Assembly: GCF_011440395.1 (NCBI RefSeq)
Contig: NZ_JAAOIX010000010.1
Coordinates: forward strand, 124,001-188,000
Source of the DNA: Pseudomaricurvus alcaniphilus
GTDB lineage: Bacteria; Pseudomonadota; Gammaproteobacteria; Pseudomonadales; Cellvibrionaceae
Direction of reading: 5' to 3'
Length of the DNA: 64,000 bases
The notes under the pieces were generated by a model. The model was not told the DNA's origin. It worked only from the letters and a program-made list of their open reading frames with translations, and made no database searches. Numbering within the stretch: position 1 is the first letter of the stretch; each line of letters opens with the position of its first letter. The position numbers and the translations under genes are program-made. This document shows positions 1 through 8,272 of the stretch, in pieces.

Positions 1-2
1 AC

Positions 3-206
3 CCGGGTGTGATTGATACCAATATCCAGAATGTCTCCCGCCGGGAAAACCCGGAAGGCTTCAAGGCGATTGGCGAATCGATCCCCGTGGGTCGCCTGGG
101 GCGCCCGGAGGAAGTGGCCGACTGTGTGCTGTTCCTGGCTTCGGATGAATCCAGTTATGTCACCGCGACAGAGTTGGTAGTAGACGGCGGCCTGATGGCG
201 CAATAA
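3..206 (+). CDS. SDR oxidoreductase, C-terminal fragment (5' end outside window)
   Basis: The reading frame is open from the first bases of the window to a TAA at 204-206, so only about the last 67 residues are seen. They carry the classical short-chain dehydrogenase C-terminal pattern: PGVIDT after the lost active site, then [19 protein letters not shown] and a final VVDGG. The Rossmann fold and YxxxK lie upstream of the window, so cofactor and substrate cannot be judged. It lies 39 bases before the next gene on the same strand. Family assignment is firm; the specific role is unknown. Confidence 0.85.
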   Translation, partial: PGVIDTNIQNVSRRENPEGFKAIGESIPVGRLGRPEEVADCVLFLASDESSYVTATELVVDGGLMAQ

Positions 207-245
207 GGGCAAGTTCACAAACTTAACAGTGAATAGGGTAGGGTT

Positions 246-833
246 ATGCGGTTAAATACGCTCGGGATTTTGCAGAAAATTTTTACGACAGTTGCGTTGA
301 GCCTGGTTTTCAGTGCGGTAACCTTTGCCGCAAGGCCGGATGATTCCGCCGCGCAGCTCTCCCGGCTGGTGGCCATCCAGAAGATTGAATACCTGCGCAA
401 GCACTATGCCCGGGCCACCGACCTTATCGGCCTCAACACTGCAGAAAGCATCGCCCAGGGCCGGGCTATCTACCGCAGTATTTTTACCGCCGACGCCAAA
501 ATCAGCACCACCGAGCACGGCAAAGTGGTTTTTACCGCTGAGGGACCCGATGCCTGGGTGGATGTGGCAGCCCAGGCGCTGAGCGTATTTGCCAATACCC
601 AGCATTTGATCGGCACGCAGTTGGTAGAGATCAAGTCTCTGCCGGATGCCAGTGGCAGGGGGGGTGAGGCAACCATGACCAGCTACCTGCAGGCCTGGCA
701 CGACGATCCGGATCGCGTGCTGGACATATTTATTGGTACCTACCATGACCAGCTGCGCTACAGCCCGGAAAACGGCTGGCAGATTTACGCTATGGTGCTG
801 GAAAAAGTGTCTGGTGAAGTTACCGCAAAGTGA
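246..833 (+). CDS. Secreted SnoaL/NTF2-like protein
   Basis: This is a 195-residue protein. Residues 1-28 look like a signal peptide (basic start, then a hydrophobic run ending near VTFA), so export to the periplasm is likely. The rest has the size and pattern of the SnoaL/NTF2-like cone fold: an early helix (QKIEYLRKHYARATD), an IYRSIFTADAKI segment typical of polyketide-cyclase-like proteins, and a final strand region around NGWQIYAMVLEKV. No catalytic residues can be assigned. The ATG follows a purine-rich agggtaggg. Exported members of this family are less common than cytosolic ones. Three other NTF2-like proteins lie in the same island. Confidence 0.7.
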   Translation: MRLNTLGILQKIFTTVALSLVFSAVTFAARPDDSAAQLSRLVAIQKIEYLRKHYARATDLIGLNTAESIAQGRAIYRSIFTADAKISTTEHGKVVFTAEGPDAWVDVAAQALSVFANTQHLIGTQLVEIKSLPDASGRGGEATMTSYLQAWHDDPDRVLDIFIGTYHDQLRYSPENGWQIYAMVLEKVSGEVTAK

Positions 834-1002
834 GCTGAATTTTTCCAATGTTCATGGGGCGGAAGTAAGAATACCGGTACTAATATACCTCGTTAGTCTT
901 AAGGTTTTGATCTACCCCTAAACTTTTATTGCCGAGGTTTTCAGGTGGCGGAAAAATCCGCGGCTGTGGCCAAGGGTCCGGGATCTTTCAGGGCTTCAAT
1001 AA

Positions 1003-1038
1003 AGCGAGACTGCGGATCAATTGATCCGCAGTCTCGCT
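1003..1038. terminator. Perfect 36-bp palindrome, likely terminator of the PhyH gene
   Basis: Two 18-base arms (agcgagactgcggatcaa and its exact reverse complement) abut with no spacer. The palindrome lies 18 bases past the stop of the minus-strand PhyH gene. On that strand the hairpin is followed by TTTATT, a weak U-tract. Terminator is the simplest reading; a protein-binding palindrome is possible. Confidence 0.6.
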
Positions 1039-1055
1039 GTAGGGCACCTGTAACA

Positions 1056-1928
1056 TCAGCTCAGCTTGGTCAGGCCGGCTGTATGCACTGGTGTCCCCAG
1101 GGGAAGCTTGTTGATGCGCGCAGTCAACTCTTCTTCATCATTGCCGACATTGTTCGCGGTTGGGGAGTCCAGGTTGGCACTGGGCCGTGTTACCCGGATC
1201 ATATCGTCGCCCACCATGCGCAGGGACAGGCTGCGTCTGGTCGAGCGGGGCGGTGTAGTGCCGCCGCCGTGCAGACAGCTGGGGTGGAAAAGCAACACGT
1301 CGCCACGCTTCATGCCACAGGTCACGATATCCCATTTGTCCCGCTCTGCTTCAATTTCCGGCAGGCGAGGCATTTCCTTCTCATCGTAAAGAGGAAGTGT
1401 GTCATCGTTCGGATCGAAGAATGAGGGGTTGTACAGCGTCTGTTTGTGCGACCCCCGGACGACTTCGAGCGCGGACTCCGCAGGGATATCGCGCATCGGA
1501 ATCCAGAAGACCACAAACTTGCTGCCATCAATGGAGTGGTAGGGCGTGTCCTGATGCCAGGGGGTGCGCCGCACCGGCTTGTCGTCGCCCTCCTTGTAGA
1601 ACAGCTGGTCATGGAAGTACCAGACATCGCCGGAACCGAACGCTTTTGCGCAGATTTCAACGATTGGGGTTTGCGCAAACATTGCCTTGAAGGCAGGCTT
1701 GCCGCTCGAGTCTTCGATCGACTGGATAAAGGTACCACCAGACTCTTCGTAGAGACGCTGGGCAAGCGCACTGGGGTTGTCCAGATTGCCCTGATAAGCT
1801 GCTTCTATAAGCGTCATCTGCTCATCATTGAACGCACCTTCCACAATCAAAACCCCATCGCGATGGAATCTTTCCGAGAAGCTGTCCATTTCGCTGAGGT
1901 TTGCACGTATTTCTTTAGAGTTTGACAT
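1056..1928 (-). CDS. Phytanoyl-CoA dioxygenase (PhyH) family protein
   Basis: This 290-residue protein is of the PhyH type: Fe(II)/2-oxoglutarate-dependent hydroxylases acting on acyl-CoA or small isoprenoid substrates. The iron facial triad is visible as H125-x-D127 in TPWHQDTPYH and the distal H220 in HPSCLHGG. The Arg pair at 231-232 is suited to bind 2-oxoglutarate. The start is supported by a strong AGGAGG just upstream of the ATG. The SnoaL-like gene at 1955-2404 lies directly upstream on the same strand, so the two probably form an operon. A perfect palindrome follows the stop. The substrate is unknown; the neighbours suggest a step in a hydrophobic-compound pathway. Confidence 0.85.
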   Translation of the reverse strand: MSNSKEIRANLSEMDSFSERFHRDGVLIVEGAFNDEQMTLIEAAYQGNLDNPSALAQRLYEESGGTFIQSIEDSSGKPAFKAMFAQTPIVEICAKAFGSGDVWYFHDQLFYKEGDDKPVRRTPWHQDTPYHSIDGSKFVVFWIPMRDIPAESALEVVRGSHKQTLYNPSFFDPNDDTLPLYDEKEMPRLPEIEAERDKWDIVTCGMKRGDVLLFHPSCLHGGGTTPPRSTRRSLSLRMVGDDMIRVTRPSANLDSPTANNVGNDEEELTARINKLPLGTPVHTAGLTKLS

Positions 1929-1954
1929 TTTGCCTCCTGATCGAAAAATGCAAG

Positions 1955-2404
1955 TTACTTGTCTTTATGAACCTGGCCTACAGAGTCGGGCATGGGCAAC
2001 TTGGGAGCCTCATAAAAATGGGCGATTTTCCAACCGTTTGAGGTGCGTCGCATCTTCAGGTCGTAATAGACATATACCTGAATGTCGACCCCCTGGTGCG
2101 AGCGCCCCATACCACAGATATAGGCATAACAACGAGCTGTATCGCCAGCATACTCAGTAACTCGGAAGTTGGTCAGCGTGTGCATGTGATGGGACATGGA
2201 CTCAAAGACTTGCGCATAGAACCCGCGAATTGCCTCTTGACCTTCAAAAACGCCCAGGTCCAGCCCCGAGAGGTCCAGTACCGCGTCTTCGGTAAAAACA
2301 GCCGTCATGGCATCCAGGTCAGCCAATCCATCAACAGCGGTCAGGTAGTCGAGTAGCGCATCTTCCAGGTCACGGCGATCTTGCAGGGTGGGTTGATTAC
2401 TCAT
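1955..2404 (-). CDS. SnoaL-like (NTF2 superfamily) protein
   Basis: This 149-residue cytosolic protein has a typical SnoaL_4-like layout: an N-terminal helix (LEDALLDYLTAVDGL), DAMTAVFTEDAVLDLSG at the first strand, EAIRGFYAQVFESM, an HTLTNFRV strand and a final WKIAHF strand. Such proteins act as small-molecule isomerases, hydratases or accessory hydroxylase subunits; no reaction can be assigned here. The ATG has an AGGAG a few bases upstream. The gene is divergent from the TetR gene at 2675 and heads a two-gene unit with PhyH. Confidence 0.75.
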   Translation of the reverse strand: MSNQPTLQDRRDLEDALLDYLTAVDGLADLDAMTAVFTEDAVLDLSGLDLGVFEGQEAIRGFYAQVFESMSHHMHTLTNFRVTEYAGDTARCYAYICGMGRSHQGVDIQVYVYYDLKMRRTSNGWKIAHFYEAPKLPMPDSVGQVHKDK

Positions 2405-2674
2405 ATAAGCTCCTTGGTTATTAGTATCGGCAAATTCTTGCCGAGCATCTGTGGTAAGTGTATCTGTCTGCCGGGGGTAACTCCCCCCGATTCTTTTATT
2501 ATATTACAATTGTCATAAAATAAAATACATTTTTTATGGGGCAGGTGATGTATGCTCATATCCTATTGTTTTATATAGATATTTATTTATTTGTTCGATG
2601 CGTTATGGAAATTGGTGTAATATAAAGAGGCGTTAAATAGATTTGAGACAGAAATGTCCTGAGAGGAGATAGCT

Positions 2675-3259
2675 GTGCCCGCAATTGTTGATCATGATGC
2701 CCGAAGACAGGAGGTGGCCGCCGCAGTCGGAAGGCTGGTAGCCCGCGGCGGAATTCAGGCCGTGACGGTTCGATCTGCTGCCAAAGAAGCCGGCTTCAGT
2801 ACCGCCGTTATCGGCCACTACTTCCATAACAAAGATGACTTGATCAACTTTACCTATTTTTCTGCCCGAGACCGGACACGCTTTCGTGTCGAGCGAGCGC
2901 TCCACGCGGGGAAAAACGTCTTTGATTGCCTGAAAGAGTGCCTGCCGACCAACGCCAGTCAGCGCAGTGACTGGATCGTATGGTTCGGTCTTTGGGGTAT
3001 GGCAAACGGAAACCCTGCGCTGGAAAAGGAGCGCAGCAAGGGCTTGCTGGAAGCCAACACACTGTTTGTTGATGTGCTGGAGGCAGCCAAAGCGCGAGGT
3101 GAACTTGCCGAGTCAGTTGACTGTGTGGCCCAGGCTCAGCGCCTGCTCGTCTTGATTAATGGTATCGCCGCGTTGTGGGTGCAGATGCCAGAGTACTGGA
3201 CGGCAAAAACCCAACTACAGTTACTGAAATCTGAGCTTGAATCGATTGGCGCACTCTGA
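2675..3259 (+). CDS. TetR-family transcriptional regulator
   Basis: This 194-residue regulator has an N-terminal TetR helix-turn-helix at about residues 29-50 (VTVRSAAKEAGFSTAVIGHYF), followed by NKDDL, the usual helix-4 start. The remainder is a helical ligand-binding and dimerisation domain resembling BetI-like members (WIVWFGLWGMANGNPALEKE). Translation starts at a GTG preceded by gagaggag. It is the only transcription factor in the first 27 kb, so it is the natural candidate to bind the repeated AAACA-N8-TGTTT sites. A degenerate copy (AAATA-N8-TTTTT, 2518-2535) lies in its own upstream gap. Ligand and regulon are inference. Confidence 0.9.
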   Translation: MPAIVDHDARRQEVAAAVGRLVARGGIQAVTVRSAAKEAGFSTAVIGHYFHNKDDLINFTYFSARDRTRFRVERALHAGKNVFDCLKECLPTNASQRSDWIVWFGLWGMANGNPALEKERSKGLLEANTLFVDVLEAAKARGELAESVDCVAQAQRLLVLINGIAALWVQMPEYWTAKTQLQLLKSELESIGAL

Positions 3260-3394
3260 GTGTTGTAATGCACTTTGAAAACTGTGGTATGGGGCCGGAT
3301 ATTCTTCTTATCGAAGTAAAATAAACCCAAAATTGTTGGCATAAGGCTGCCGTTCTTATGGGTTGTAAATGATGCAATTCATTGGGTGAGAAGG

Positions 3395-4243
3395 CTAGCC
3401 GAGTTGCAAGGCGTGAGCCATTCCCCGGTAGGCCCGCTGCGCCGCTTGCTCTACAGCCAGACTCCTGAATTCATTGGACAGGATCTCAACGCCGTATAAC
3501 CCCTGATAGCCAGTGGCGGCGATGGCGGCCATAAATTTGGCGATGGGAAATTCCCCCTCGCCCGGTGCGCAGCGGTGCTCGATGGTGTCGGTGATATAGT
3601 CGGCACCAGGCAGCAGCGGGCCATCGTCCAGTTCGACATGATTGATGATGCCCGCCGGCAGGCTGGCAATGGCGTCCAGGGAAATATTGCCGCGCAGCAT
3701 ATGCCAAATATCGAGCAGCAGACCGCCGTTGCTGCAGCCGGCTCCTTGCACCACGGCAAGCCCGGATTGCAGGTCGGCGAGGTTAGAGGTTGGAAACAGC
3801 TCGATGGTAATCGCCGTGTCCACTGCCGCGGCCTGTTGACAGAGTTGGTAGAATTCCCCAATCAAATGATCCATGGGCCAGGGTTTGCCGGTTATGTCAG
3901 AGCAGACCTTAATATGGTGAGCGCCGATCAACTCTGCGGCGAGCAGCAGTTGCTGGCGTTTCAGGTCGGAGACTTGACGTCGCTCGCCGTCCACAAACCA
4001 GTCGAGCAGAACCTCCAGTTCCCGCTGCTGCAGGTCCAGGTCATCGAGAATCCGGTTCACTTCAGCGGCACCATGGCGTGCCAGCAACTGATTGATATCA
4101 TCCAGGGAAAAGCCCATACCGCCGAAGCCGGCGTCGGCACAGGCCCGAGCGCGGCGCTGGAAGTCAACCGGGCTGGCGCTGTTGGCAGCAAAAGGGTTGA
4201 CGTTACCGGCGTGGGTAAAATAACTGCAGATGGTTTTGTTCAT
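3395..4243 (-). CDS. Sugar phosphate isomerase/epimerase family TIM barrel
   Basis: This 282-residue protein belongs to the xylose-isomerase-like/AP-endonuclease-2 TIM-barrel superfamily. Likely divalent-metal ligands sit at barrel strand ends: Glu in ITIELFP, Asp and His in LLLDIWH, His/Glu in NHVELDD and Glu in YGVEIL. Members include epimerases, IolE/IolI-like dehydratases and 3-dehydroshikimate dehydratases, so the name does not fix the reaction. It lies 65 bases past the TonB receptor stop on the same strand and shares architecture with the TIM barrel at 6942-7814, suggesting two related steps or paralogs. Confidence 0.8.
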   Translation of the reverse strand: MNKTICSYFTHAGNVNPFAANSASPVDFQRRARACADAGFGGMGFSLDDINQLLARHGAAEVNRILDDLDLQQRELEVLLDWFVDGERRQVSDLKRQQLLLAAELIGAHHIKVCSDITGKPWPMDHLIGEFYQLCQQAAAVDTAITIELFPTSNLADLQSGLAVVQGAGCSNGGLLLDIWHMLRGNISLDAIASLPAGIINHVELDDGPLLPGADYITDTIEHRCAPGEGEFPIAKFMAAIAATGYQGLYGVEILSNEFRSLAVEQAAQRAYRGMAHALQLG

Positions 4244-4308
4244 AGCGCGGAAGGGCGTTGCGGGTGCCCTGGTCGAATAGCGACAAGGGTACCCGGATCG
4301 AGGTTCTG

Positions 4309-6735
4309 CTAGCGGAAGCGAGCAGTGAGCTGTACAGCGAAGGTGCGCGGCAGCGAGGTAAAGCCAAGCTGATCGGCGTACTCACCACCGGCTACCGGTG
4401 TGCTGGGGCCATCCACCACACCCGATACAATGTGCTCGTCGGTGAGGTTTTTACCCAGCAGTTTTACCTCCCAGCGGTCATCGGTGCCGGCCAGGTACAC
4501 ACTTGCATCCCAGGTTGTGTAGGCGTCACGGGCCGCGTGGGGGTTGGCAAATGCAGAGACGTTATAATCGTCGCTGTAAATACCGTCGAGCGCGATGCCG
4601 TAGGATAAACCGTTGCCCAGGCTGCCGTCGTAGCTGACACCCATGGATGCAGACCTCTTGGGTGCCATGGCGGTTGAACTGCCGCTGATGTCCTGTCCGG
4701 GGGTACCGTTGGTGCCGGGTACGGTGGTATCACAACCCATTGCCGCTGTCTGCCCGCCCCAGCAGGGAGAGATAAAGTCATCGTACTCCGCCTTGTTGTA
4801 GGCAACCGAACCGCGCAGTGTCAAACCGGCGATGTCAAAGGGCGCGTATTCGAGATCCAGTTCAAAACCTTTGGTGGCGGCTTCGCCGACATTGAGGGTG
4901 ATAAAGGCGAAGGTCGGTGAATTGAAAAAGTCGACCTGCAGGTTCTCATAGGTGTATTTGTACAGGGTAAAGTTCAGGCGCAGCTGGTTGTCCAGCAGCG
5001 TCGATTTAATACCCGCTTCAAAACCTTCGGCGGTTTCAGGCTCGAACAGGAAGTCGGATTCGGAACCGCCCATAAAGTCGGCGGAAAAAATGCCGCTGTT
5101 GGAAAAGCCGCCTGATTTGTACGCCGTTTTGTAAGCCACATAGCCAAGTATATCATCGTTGATCTGCCAGCTGAGGGTGGCCTCCGGCGACCATTCCTCA
5201 AAACTCTGGTCACCCCTGGCGACTTCATTCTCACGCCAGATACCGCCCAGACCCGGGTTGTTATAGGGGTGCACAAACTCGGATTTCTTGGTCTCGTCGG
5301 AGTAGCGGGCACCGGCGCTGACTTCAACGGTGTCGCTCAACTGCCAGTTAAGCTGGAAAAACGGCGAGATGGTTTTGCCGTCGGTAAAGGACGACTTCGA
5401 AGAGGCCACGTGTACCAGGCTCGGGTCCGGAGCCGCGCTGTTCATCAGTCCGGCAGTCGCTACCCACTGGTCAAACGTGCGTTCGGTTTCCTGGTAGAGG
5501 ATGCCCACCAGAAAATTAAAGTCACCATCAAAATCGCTGGTCAAGCGCAGTTCTTCCGAGAACGCATTCCAGGCATTTTTTTCAGTGGCAAACGTCGCGG
5601 TGGGAAACGACTGGAAATCACCGGACAGGCCAAAGGTGTTTTCGTTGTCCTGGTAGTTGGTCACCGATGCCAGGGTGAAATTGTCGCCGATGCGGTATTC
5701 GACATTGGCCGTCAACGAATAGGATTCATACAGGTTGAACAGGTCGCCGTTACTGCGGGCATAGGGCAGGGAGTTAGCCAGTGGCGCCGGCATCCGGTTC
5801 TGGGTGATGACAAAATTATCACCACAGCTCAGGTTTGGATTCAGACCGCCCACGCCGCCCGGACAGTTAAAGTGGGTGTAGTTCCAGGAAGAGTTGCTGA
5901 CTTCTGTATCGGTGACTGCCGCCATAAAGGTCATCGACAGGTCGTCGTTGGGATCGACCGTCAGGGTCAGGCGGGCCAGGGTTTCCTCTTCACCGGGGGC
6001 ATCCCGGTTGTCGGCCGGTGCTATGTAAGGGTTCACCGTACTGGTGGCAACATCAAAGGCATTGTAGGGCTGCTCGGTGGATTTGTTGGCGAAATAGCCG
6101 CCGGACATATCCGAGTAGCGCACGGCGAGCCGGGCGCCGACGGTGTCACTCAGGGGGCCGGAGACAATGCCTTCAAAGCGGGTCTGCTCGGCTTCGAATT
6201 CGTAGCCGACCTTGGCGGTCGCTTCAAATTCCTGCGTAGGTTTGGCCGTGGTTATGGAAATAACCCCGGCGGTGGCATTTTTGCCAAAGAACAGGGACTG
6301 GGGACCCTTGAGCAGTTCAATCTGGGCCAGGTCGAACATGCCTTCGTTGAGAACGCGACCCTGGCCGTAATAGACACCGTCAAGTACCACGGCTACAGAC
6401 TGTTCGATACCAATACTGGTGGAACTCGAACCAATACCGCGCAGGGTCATCTGTGCCCCGGAACCGTTGGACGAGCGACCGACGAAGAACTGCGGCGACA
6501 GGGCGGCAATTTTTTCGAGACTGGTGACATCAAATTTTTCGATCCGCTGCTGGGAGATAGCACTTACAGTTAAGGGCGCATCTTGCAGGCTCTCCTCGCG
6601 TTTGCGAGCGGTTACAATAATCTCCTCCAGACCGCCAGCGCGCTGGCCTTCATCGGCAGCGTGTAACACCGGCGCAAAGCTGAGGGTGGTGCCCATGGCA
6701 AGGGCAATATGGGAAGCAAGTGTTTTTATACGCAC
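4309..6735 (-). CDS. TonB-dependent outer-membrane receptor
   Basis: This is an 808-residue receptor of the FecA/CirA-like superfamily, the type common in marine bacteria for uptake of large or hydrophobic substrates. I place the start at the GTG at 6735, because AAGGAG lies about 8 bases upstream and it gives a clean signal peptide (RIKTLASHIALAMG to VLHAA). An ATG at 6774 would add 13 residues. A TonB box/plug start (EEIIVTARKREESLQD) follows, then the plug motifs LRGIGSS and ELLKGPQSLFFG. The barrel ends in an aromatic strand (FAVQLTARFR). The upstream gap contains a degenerate copy of the island palindrome (6837-6854). The substrate is unknown. Confidence 0.92.
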   Translation of the reverse strand: MRIKTLASHIALAMGTTLSFAPVLHAADEGQRAGGLEEIIVTARKREESLQDAPLTVSAISQQRIEKFDVTSLEKIAALSPQFFVGRSSNGSGAQMTLRGIGSSSTSIGIEQSVAVVLDGVYYGQGRVLNEGMFDLAQIELLKGPQSLFFGKNATAGVISITTAKPTQEFEATAKVGYEFEAEQTRFEGIVSGPLSDTVGARLAVRYSDMSGGYFANKSTEQPYNAFDVATSTVNPYIAPADNRDAPGEEETLARLTLTVDPNDDLSMTFMAAVTDTEVSNSSWNYTHFNCPGGVGGLNPNLSCGDNFVITQNRMPAPLANSLPYARSNGDLFNLYESYSLTANVEYRIGDNFTLASVTNYQDNENTFGLSGDFQSFPTATFATEKNAWNAFSEELRLTSDFDGDFNFLVGILYQETERTFDQWVATAGLMNSAAPDPSLVHVASSKSSFTDGKTISPFFQLNWQLSDTVEVSAGARYSDETKKSEFVHPYNNPGLGGIWRENEVARGDQSFEEWSPEATLSWQINDDILGYVAYKTAYKSGGFSNSGIFSADFMGGSESDFLFEPETAEGFEAGIKSTLLDNQLRLNFTLYKYTYENLQVDFFNSPTFAFITLNVGEAATKGFELDLEYAPFDIAGLTLRGSVAYNKAEYDDFISPCWGGQTAAMGCDTTVPGTNGTPGQDISGSSTAMAPKRSASMGVSYDGSLGNGLSYGIALDGIYSDDYNVSAFANPHAARDAYTTWDASVYLAGTDDRWEVKLLGKNLTDEHIVSGVVDGPSTPVAGGEYADQLGFTSLPRTFAVQLTARFR

Positions 6736-6941
6736 AGAGGTTCTCCTTCTGCAGGACTTTATAATAGTTAGCAATAATGTCTTGGTGTAAGCGGTGGCAT
6801 AGATGCTGGGTAAACAGTAGCAGCTACCTTCTTAAAAAACAAGCAGTACGGATTTATTTGTTTGGTGGCGTGGATTGCCCAGTTTTCTCAGCCGTTGCAA
6901 CAGGTTGCTGGCGCTGCTGTGCAGGTGATGGATACCAGTGT

Positions 6942-7814
6942 TTATGCGCCGGGGTAGTTCGCCCGGTGTAAGATGTCGGCCGATGCTTGCCAGGCTTTTA
7001 ATGCAGCCTGTTCAGCGGTTAACAGGTCCAGTTGGTCGGAAAATATTTCCGGTCCAATATTTACGATGCCTTTTTTCTTGCCGAGAATGGCCAGCACTTT
7101 TTGCAGCGCCAGTTCGCCATCGCCCGGCAATTGGCGAAAACGAAGGCAGTCGGCAAACAAGTCGCCGGTCTCTGAGTGCAGTTTGGCGTCCGCCAGTTGC
7201 ACGGTAGTGATGGCGCCATCGGGAAGGCTTTCGAGCAGAGCATAGTTCGGTGTGCCTTTTAAAAAATGCCAGGTGTCCAGTAATATGCCGGCGTTGCTGG
7301 CGTTAGCGGAGCGCAGGATATTCCAGGCATCCGCCAGTGTCGGAACGCCCCACATTGGCAGGAATTCCAAATCCACCCGCACGCCGTGAGCGCTGGCCTG
7401 CTGGCAAAACTCGGCAAAGCAATCGGCCAGTTGTGAGACGGGAAATTGGGTTGGATAAAATGTTCCTGTTGCGCAGATATTGTCCAGTTGCAGGCGCTGG
7501 CAAATCTCCAGGCACTCGGCGCTACTGATGTCAAATACCGCTCTCGCCGCGGCCGGCAGGTCGTCGTTAAAACGCACCGGAGCCCAGGCGCTGAAGCCGT
7601 CGTAGTGGCCCAGTTTTACACCTTGCTCCGCTGCCAGGTCGAGAATGTTACCATCGCTGTAACCGTCGGCCCGCAGCGCCCGGTAAGTGACCAGGCCAAT
7701 CGGCAGGTGGGTAAAGCCGGCCGCGGCTGCAGCCGCCAGTTGCTCCTTAAAGTTGTGGCTGCGAACGCAGGCGGGCCAGAGGCTGCGTCGCACATCTGCG
7801 CTGGACAAATTCAA
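6942..7814 (-). CDS. Sugar phosphate isomerase/epimerase family TIM barrel
   Basis: This 290-residue xylose-isomerase-like TIM barrel has likely metal-site residues in VDLEFLP, GILLDTWHFLKG, TTVQLADA and GPEIFSD. In the last two strands, Gln and Pro-Glu replace some residues seen in the 3395-4243 relative, so the metal site may differ. Its start codon overlaps the stop of the VOC gene by 4 bases (7811-7814), and that gene in turn overlaps the Rieske oxygenase, giving a translationally coupled trio. The TIM-barrel plus VOC pairing recalls 3-dehydroshikimate dehydratases that carry a fused VOC domain, but this is only an analogy. Confidence 0.8.
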   Translation of the reverse strand: MNLSSADVRRSLWPACVRSHNFKEQLAAAAAAGFTHLPIGLVTYRALRADGYSDGNILDLAAEQGVKLGHYDGFSAWAPVRFNDDLPAAARAVFDISSAECLEICQRLQLDNICATGTFYPTQFPVSQLADCFAEFCQQASAHGVRVDLEFLPMWGVPTLADAWNILRSANASNAGILLDTWHFLKGTPNYALLESLPDGAITTVQLADAKLHSETGDLFADCLRFRQLPGDGELALQKVLAILGKKKGIVNIGPEIFSDQLDLLTAEQAALKAWQASADILHRANYPGA

Positions 7815-8272
7815 TCGAACAACCGGTCCGGTGCATCGACTGCGACGATTTCCTGCAGCTCGAACACGTTGCCGTCCGGGTCGCGGCCATAGGTGGCTTT
7901 GACGGCACCGAAGTCCTGTGGGGGGGCGTTGAAAGCAACACCGGCGGCCAGCAGGCGGGCGTAGACCTCCTCGATGTCTGTCACATCAAAGCAGATGTGG
8001 GTGTGGCCGTGATTGCAGACCGGGCGTTGCGGATTCATGGTGTCGGGCGCCGGGGTCTTGAATTCGAACAACTCGATGCACAGGTTGGCGCCCTTCAGCA
8101 TCACCTGGGTGGCCGCGCTGTCCTGTAGCCCCAGCACCTGGTTGATGACGTCGGTGCCGGGCTCCCAGGCAGTGCGTGCAACCTCCTGAAAGCCGAGCAG
8201 GTCGCGATAGAAACCCAGCAAGCGTTCGATATTGGGTGTGGATATGGCGACGTGGTGCGCACCCCGGATCAT
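7811..8272 (-). CDS. VOC (glyoxalase/bleomycin resistance/dioxygenase) family protein
   Basis: This 153-residue protein carries two beta-alpha-beta-beta-beta modules of the vicinal oxygen chelate fold. Candidate metal ligands are H7 (HHVAIST), E67 (LCIELFE), H90 or H92 (GHTHICFDV) and E138 (NVFELQE), the full set expected for an active VOC metal site. The phrase YGRDPDGNVFELQE is diagnostic. It overlaps the downstream TIM-barrel gene by 4 bases and the upstream Rieske gene by 4 bases, so the three products are probably made in fixed ratio. It could be an epimerase, lyase or extradiol-type enzyme; length favours the small single-subunit glyoxalase-like group. Confidence 0.85.
   Translation of the reverse strand: MIRGAHHVAISTPNIERLLGFYRDLLGFQEVARTAWEPGTDVINQVLGLQDSAATQVMLKGANLCIELFEFKTPAPDTMNPQRPVCNHGHTHICFDVTDIEEVYARLLAAGVAFNAPPQDFGAVKATYGRDPDGNVFELQEIVAVDAPDRLFD

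Noticed and set aside
5269-6573. 434-codon plus-strand open frame
   Set aside because: Antisense to the TonB receptor; no motifs.
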